DNA from: Mycobacterium shigaense
GTDB lineage: Bacteria > Actinomycetota > Actinomycetes > Mycobacteriales > Mycobacteriaceae
Reading direction: 5' to 3'
Length of the DNA stretch: 64,000 nt
Assembly (NCBI RefSeq): GCF_002356315.1
Contig: NZ_AP018164.1
Location: 3,720,001 to 3,784,000 of the forward strand
Of this stretch, positions 60,301 through 64,000 are shown piece by piece. Below the pieces are notes generated by a model. It did no database searches. It was not told the origin of the DNA and saw nothing but the letters and a program-made list of their open reading frames with translations. Positions within the stretch are counted from its first letter, which is position 1; every line of letters starts with the position of its first letter. The translations under genes were made by a program, and so were the position numbers.

Positions 60301-63300
60301 CGCGTGGATCTGGCGACCCGCGGCCAGCGACTTACCCTGCCACCAAGTGGCCTGGGTGGCGACGACGTGCCCGGCGCCCTCAAACCGCTCCGAGAGCCGC
60401 AGCCAGTCGGCGTCGATGTCACCCTCTTCGGTCAGCCACAGCTTGACCAGGTCCTCGCGGGCGCTGGCCCAGCGGTCGTCGAACACGACCGCCTTGCGGG
60501 CGTCGAACACCGGCGACACCAGACGCGGCCAGTCCGCGCCCAGTTCGGCGGTGACCAAGTCGATGAGCTCGGCGTCGGTGGATGCCGCTGACGCGCTGAC
60601 CGGGTCGTCGTGGCCCAGCTGGCCCAGGATCAGGCGGGCGGCCGAGGCGAGCACGCCGTCGCGACCGGTGATCTGGTCGGTGAATTCGCTCAGCGCGGCC
60701 GCGTCGACGGTCGCACCGCCACCGCCGCCCGCCGAGGGCAGCGCCACCGAGATCCCGCGGCGTGCGGCGACCGCGGCGACCGCGGCGTCGATGACCTTGT
60801 CGACAGAAGCGGCGTCGGCCAGCGCACCCTCGTGCAGGTGGCCCATCGCGCCGCCGCGCACGCTGGTGCCCTCGCGGGTGCCGAGCGCGACCTCGATGGT
60901 GACGTGCTTGGCCCATCCCTCGCCAAGCTCCCAGGTCTTGGTGACCCGCTCGGTGATGGCGGCCGGCCGCTTGCCGGACGGCCCGAAGACCGTGCGCAGC
61001 TGGTCATTGATCGCATCGGAAAGCACTGGGCCGTAAGGCTTGTAGGTGCGCGCCAGCTTGGTCACCTGCGAGCGCAGCCCGGCCAGGTCGGCCTCGGCCG
61101 CACCGTCGATGGCACCGAGGTTCAACTCCGAACCCAGGTCGACCAGCAGCTGGTTGCGGCGCGACGACGCGCCGTCGGTGATGGACTCGATCGAGTCGAG
61201 TTCTTCGATCTGGTCGATGCGCATCTTGGCCGACAGCGCGATCAGCGCCAAAGTCGCGTCGGCGGCGTCGAATCCGATGTCCTCGGGGCGTGGAGCACCT
61301 GACGGAGCTCCGGCGGGAACCGGAGCGACGGCTGGGGCGACATCAGACACGGGCGCGCTGTCCGTTGCCGCCGGCGCGTCATCGACCTCGGGCTCCGGCT
61401 CGGGGTCGGTATCGGTGGCGAACAGCACCGCGGCGTCGCGCTCGGCGTTGAGCACTTCCACTGTGCTGTGCGCGTATTCGGGCAGCTTGAGGGTGTTGGT
61501 GGCCAGCCCGGCGACGGTCGGCGACGTCTTGACGCCGATCTCGACCAGCCGCTCCACACCGAGGCCACCCGCGGCCTCCTCGATGAACAGCAGGTCCTGG
61601 GTTTCGATCCAGCGCACCGGGCTGGCGAACTGCCATGCCAGCAGCTCGATGAAGACCGTGCGCGCCATCTCGTTGCGCCGGTCACGAAGCCAGGTGTCGT
61701 AGTCGGCGAGGATCGGGTCGAGCGGCTCGGCGGGCACCAGATCCCGGATCTCCTGGATGAAGTCGCGGTCCAAGGTGAACGGCCGCGGCACCAGGTTCGG
61801 GATGTAGCGCCCGATGATCAAACCGGGGTCCGCGTCGCGCGGCATGACCCGCTCCAACGACCGGCGGAAGTCGGCCACGCCTACCCGCAACACGCGGGAA
61901 TGGAACGGCACGTCGATGCCGGGCACCAGGATGAACGAGCGCTTGCCGCCGGAGATCTCGCGACGCCGCTCCACCTCGGCTTCCAACTCTTCCAGGCCGC
62001 GCACCGTGCCGGCAATCGCGTACTGCGAGCCGCGCAGGTTGAAGTTCACGATCTCCAGGAATTCACCAGTGCGCTCGGCGATTTCGGCGACGAAGTCGGT
62101 GACTTCGTCGTCGGGCAGGTCGATCTGCGACGGGCGGATAGCCGCCAACCGGTAGTTGGACCGGCCCAGCTCGTCGCGCGGCACGATGTCGTGCATCTTC
62201 GAGCCGCGGTGAAACACCATCTCCAGCAAGGCTTCCAGCTTGTAGATGCCCGTCACGCAGGCCAGCGCGGTGTACTCACCGACGGAGTGGCCGCAGGCGA
62301 TGGCGTCTTCGACGAAGGCGCCCTGCTCGCGCATCTCGGCGACCTGGGCCGCGGCTACCGTCGCCATCGCGACCTGGGTGAACTGCGTCAGGTAGAGGAC
62401 GCCCTCGGGGTGGTGGTAGTGCACGCCGCTGGCGATGATGCTGGTCGGGTTGTCGCGCACCACGTGCAGCACCGAGAAACCCAGCGTGTCGCGGGTGAAC
62501 TTGTCGGCGGTGTCCCACACCTTGCGGGCGGCCTTGGACCGGGCCCGCACCTCCATGCCCATGCCTTTGTGCTGGATGCCTTGACCGGGGAACGCGTAGA
62601 CCGTCCTGGGCGCGGCCAGTCGCGCGGTGGCCGACATCACCAGGTCGGTTCCGATCTTGGCGGTGATCTCCAAAACCTCTGCACCCTGGTCGATTCCGAC
62701 GCGGTCGACCCGGAAGTCGACCTGATCGTCGGGGCGGACCATGCCCAGGAACCGCGCGGTCCAGCCGACCAGCCGCGCCGGCGGCCGGGCCTGGCCGTCG
62801 GTGGCGGTCACCGCGTGCTGCGCGGCCGCCGACAGCCACATGCCGTGCACGATCGGCGTTTCCAGACCGGCCAGCAGCGCGGCGGCCTTGTCCGTGTGGA
62901 TCGGGTTGTGGTCACCGGACACCACCGCGAACGGGCGCATGTCGACCGGCGCGGTGAGCGTGACGTCGCGCCGGCGCCGGCGCGGGGTGTCGGTCGCGTT
63001 CTCCGACATCGCGCCGCCGGCCCGGACCGGGTCGGCGAGTTCGGCGGTACCGGTGCGGCCGAGGATCGCGAACCGTTCGGCGAGGGCGGCGATCGCGACA
63101 CCGTCGGGGCCCGTCACCGTGACCGAGACCGGGACGACCCGGCCCAGGTCGGTGTCGATGGCCGCCGCAGCCGTTGCGGTGACGGTCAATTGGGCAGGTT
63201 CTGCCGGCAGCGTGCCGACCAGGTGGGCGGCGTGGTCCAGGTGTACCAGGCTCAGCAGGCCCTCGACCACCGGGACGCCGGCCTCGGTGACCGCCGCTCC

Positions 63301-64000
63301 GATGGTCGCGAAGACCGCCGGCCAGCAATGGCCGACCAGCGCGTCGGGCACGGTGGTCAGGCTGGGCGCCAGGCGCTCGCCGAAGGTCGCCGTCACCCCG
63401 GTGTGGTCGGCGACGCGCTCGGGGTCCCAATCCACCGTCACGGTCGTGGTCCCGTCGGTGACCGTCGGGAGGAATTCCGGCCCGTCTACGCCGGCGGCGA
63501 TCGCCAGCACCGCACGCATGGCGGCGGTGGCGTCGTCGGTGGAGACAACCGGGATGCCGCCGTCAACGGTGTTGGCGTGCAACGTGAACGGAATGTCGAT
63601 CCAGACACCCGAGATCGGCACGGACAAAACGACCTGCTCATTGCCGGACTCGCCGGGCTGGACCTGCAGCCGCGCGCCGGTGGAAGAGTGTGTGGCGCGC
63701 AGACTTTCGGATCCTTCAGAGCCTTCGTGCACCAGCCAGTCGCCCGGCTCGGCGATGCGGTGCACCGGGTTGGTGGTGGTGCGCCCGGCCCACAGCACAT
63801 CCGGGGCGTCGAGCACCACGGCCAGCGGCCCCGTCACGTCGGGGCGGCCCAGGCGGCGCGACCGGACGGGCTTCGGCTCGGCACCGGATCCCAGCACCTC
63901 GTCGATGGCGGCTTGCTCGAAGCGATCGAGCAGTTCACCGACAGGCTCGTCGATCCGGGTGATGCCGGCGACCGCGGCGGTACCCGGGATGATGCAGACC
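57370..64000 (-). CDS. fas: Type I fatty acid synthase, 5' part outside the window
   Basis: At least 2209 codons; the frame stays open and family-like to the window edge (CIIPGTAAVAGITRIDEPVGELL), so the GTG at 63897 is internal. M. tuberculosis Fas has about 3069 residues in the order AT-ER-DH-MPT-ACP-KR-KS. Visible here: DH region with HNPIHTDKAAALLAGL near 62890; MPT with YAFPGQGIQHKGMGM near 62590 and Ser in GHSVGEY near 62270; the ACP near 61200; KR with VVTGASKGSIAASVVARLL near 60215; KS with Cys in AACATAAVS near 58430, KHDTSTLANDP near 57970 and TGHAKGGAAV near 57850. It makes C16-C26 acyl-CoAs that feed mycolic acid synthesis. Confidence 0.97.
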   Translation of the reverse strand, partial: VCIIPGTAAVAGITRIDEPVGELLDRFEQAAIDEVLGSGAEPKPVRSRRLGRPDVTGPLAVVLDAPDVLWAGRTTTNPVHRIAEPGDWLVHEGSEGSESLRATHSSTGARLQVQPGESGNEQVVLSVPISGVWIDIPFTLHANTVDGGIPVVSTDDATAAMRAVLAIAAGVDGPEFLPTVTDGTTTVTVDWDPERVADHTGVTATFGERLAPSLTTVPDALVGHCWPAVFATIGAAVTEAGVPVVEGLLSLVHLDHAAHLVGTLPAEPAQLTVTATAAAAIDTDLGRVVPVSVTVTGPDGVAIAALAERFAILGRTGTAELADPVRAGGAMSENATDTPRRRRRDVTLTAPVDMRPFAVVSGDHNPIHTDKAAALLAGLETPIVHGMWLSAAAQHAVTATDGQARPPARLVGWTARFLGMVRPDDQVDFRVDRVGIDQGAEVLEITAKIGTDLVMSATARLAAPRTVYAFPGQGIQHKGMGMEVRARSKAARKVWDTADKFTRDTLGFSVLHVVRDNPTSIIASGVHYHHPEGVLYLTQFTQVAMATVAAAQVAEMREQGAFVEDAIACGHSVGEYTALACVTGIYKLEALLEMVFHRGSKMHDIVPRDELGRSNYRLAAIRPSQIDLPDDEVTDFVAEIAERTGEFLEIVNFNLRGSQYAIAGTVRGLEELEAEVERRREISGGKRSFILVPGIDVPFHSRVLRVGVADFRRSLERVMPRDADPGLIIGRYIPNLVPRPFTLDRDFIQEIRDLVPAEPLDPILADYDTWLRDRRNEMARTVFIELLAWQFASPVRWIETQDLLFIEEAAGGLGVERLVEIGVKTSPTVAGLATNTLKLPEYAHSTVEVLNAERDAAVLFATDTDPEPEPEVDDAPAATDSAPVSDVAPAVAPVPAGAPSGAPRPEDIGFDAADATLALIALSAKMRIDQIEELDSIESITDGASSRRNQLLVDLGSELNLGAIDGAAEADLAGLRSQVTKLARTYKPYGPVLSDAINDQLRTVFGPSGKRPAAITERVTKTWELGEGWAKHVTIEVALGTREGTSVRGGAMGHLHEGALADAASVDKVIDAAVAAVAARRGISVALPSAGGGGGATVDAAALSEFTDQITGRDGVLASAARLILGQLGHDDPVSASAASTDAELIDLVTAELGADWPRLVSPVFDARKAVVFDDRWASAREDLVKLWLTEEGDIDADWLRLSERFEGAGHVVATQATWWQGKSLAAGRQIHASLYGRIAAGAENPDPGHYSSEVAVVTGASKGSIAASVVARLLDGGATVIATTSKLDDERLAFYRALYRDHARYGAALWVVPANMASYSDIDALIEWVGTEQSESLGPQSIHIKDAQTPTLLFPFAAPRVAGDLSEAGSRSEMEMKVLLWAVQRLVGGLSKIGAERDIASRLHVVLPGSPNRGMFGGDGAYGEAKSALDALVSRWHAEASWAARVSLAHALIGWTRGTGLMGHNDAIVDAVEEAGVTTYSTDEMAAMLLGLCDVESKVAAAGKPIEADLTGGLGEANLDMAELAAKAREQATPGEEAAEDTTAEGTIAALPSPPRGFTPAPPPEWDDLDVDPADLVVIVGGAELGPYGSSRTRFEMEVDNELSAAGVLELAWTTGLIRWEDDPQPGWYDTASGDLVDEAELVERYHDTIVERCGIREFVDDGSIDPDHASPLLVSVFLDKDFAFVVSSEADARAFAEFDPEHTVIRPVPDSSDWQVIRKAGTEIRVPRKNKLSRVVGGQVPTGFDPTVWGISQDMLSSIDRLAVWNIVATVDAFLTAGFSPAEVMRYVHPSLVANTMGTGMGGGSSMQTMYHGNLLGRNKPNDIFQEVLPNIVAAHVVQSYIGSYGSMIHPVAACATAAVSVEEGVDKIKLGKAELVVAGGIDDLTLEGIIGFGDMSATADTQMMRNRGIHDSKFSRANDRRRLGFVEAQGGGTILLARGDLALKMGLPVLAVVAFAQSYGDGVHTSIPAPGLGALGAGRGGKESPLARELARLGVGADDIAVISKHDTSTLANDPNETELHERLADSLGRSEGAPLFIVSQKSLTGHAKGGAAVFQMMGLCQILRDGVIPPNRSLDCVDDELAGSAHFVWVRDTLRLGGNFPLKAGMLTSLGFGHVSGLVALVHPQAFIAALDPEQREDYQRRADARLLAGQRRLVSAIAGGEPLYQRPPDRRFDHDLPEKRQEAAMLLSADARLGEDEAYGVAAE

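Overview
This is chromosomal DNA of a Mycobacterium, most likely a slow-growing non-tuberculous species. GC is high and codon use strongly favours G/C at third positions. A complete or near-complete FAS-I gene sits beside acpS, and the block orn / tRNA-His / L,D-transpeptidase / tRNA-Lys / DUF3618 / bcp / M20 peptidase / acpS / fas follows the order I remember from M. tuberculosis (Rv2511 to Rv2524c). A second block, citE-maoC-fadE19-accA1-accD1 / bkaR / Rv2507-Rv2508c-cmrA-Rv2510c-orn, matches Rv2498c to Rv2511. Names taken from M. tuberculosis come from memory of family and gene order; no search was run.

Layout. 1-9.8 kb is accessory: a Thr-rich protein with a neighbouring C-terminal paralogue, an arylsulfatase, a decayed GAP-family gene, a TetR/Ddn-type pair with a tandem operator, an IS481-family element with clear ends, a DUF2993 membrane protein, a SnoaL-like protein, a 56-residue Cys protein and a DUF732 secreted protein. 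10-11.3 kb is an amidohydrolase. 11.3-22.8 kb is a three-module non-ribosomal peptide synthetase, C-A-T-E-C-A-T-C-A-T-TE, read leftward and split by a one-base frameshift in the first adenylation domain. 23-25 kb holds an enoyl-CoA hydratase and a BASS transporter. 25.2-31.2 kb is a tightly overlapping leucine-degradation operon under its divergent TetR repressor. 32-37.5 kb is core envelope and RNA-turnover genes. 37.5-40 kb holds two tRNAs, two small proteins and an LdtB-like L,D-transpeptidase.

40.2-45.5 kb is an inserted block: a DUF3556 membrane protein, an SsuABC-like importer and a TetR regulator. Identical 18-bp operators lie in front of the importer and in front of the TetR gene. After bcp comes a second accessory region, 46.2-55.6 kb. 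It opens with a roughly 550-bp SRPBCC cassette that has displaced the bcp 3' end and is bounded by a 23-bp direct repeat. It ends with a meta-cleavage aromatic catabolic cluster (hydroxylase, hydrolase, extradiol dioxygenase; divergently a TetR, hydratase, aldehyde dehydrogenase and aldolase), in which a deletion has fused and broken the last two genes. 55.6-64 kb returns to core: M20 peptidase, acpS and the 3' two-thirds of fas, which runs off the window.

The most unusual items are the bcp cassette, a tiny Cys-protein family with two members of identical spacing at 9.2 kb and 37.6 kb, the patchwork identity between NRPS modules 2 and 3, and several TetR genes paired with readable operators.
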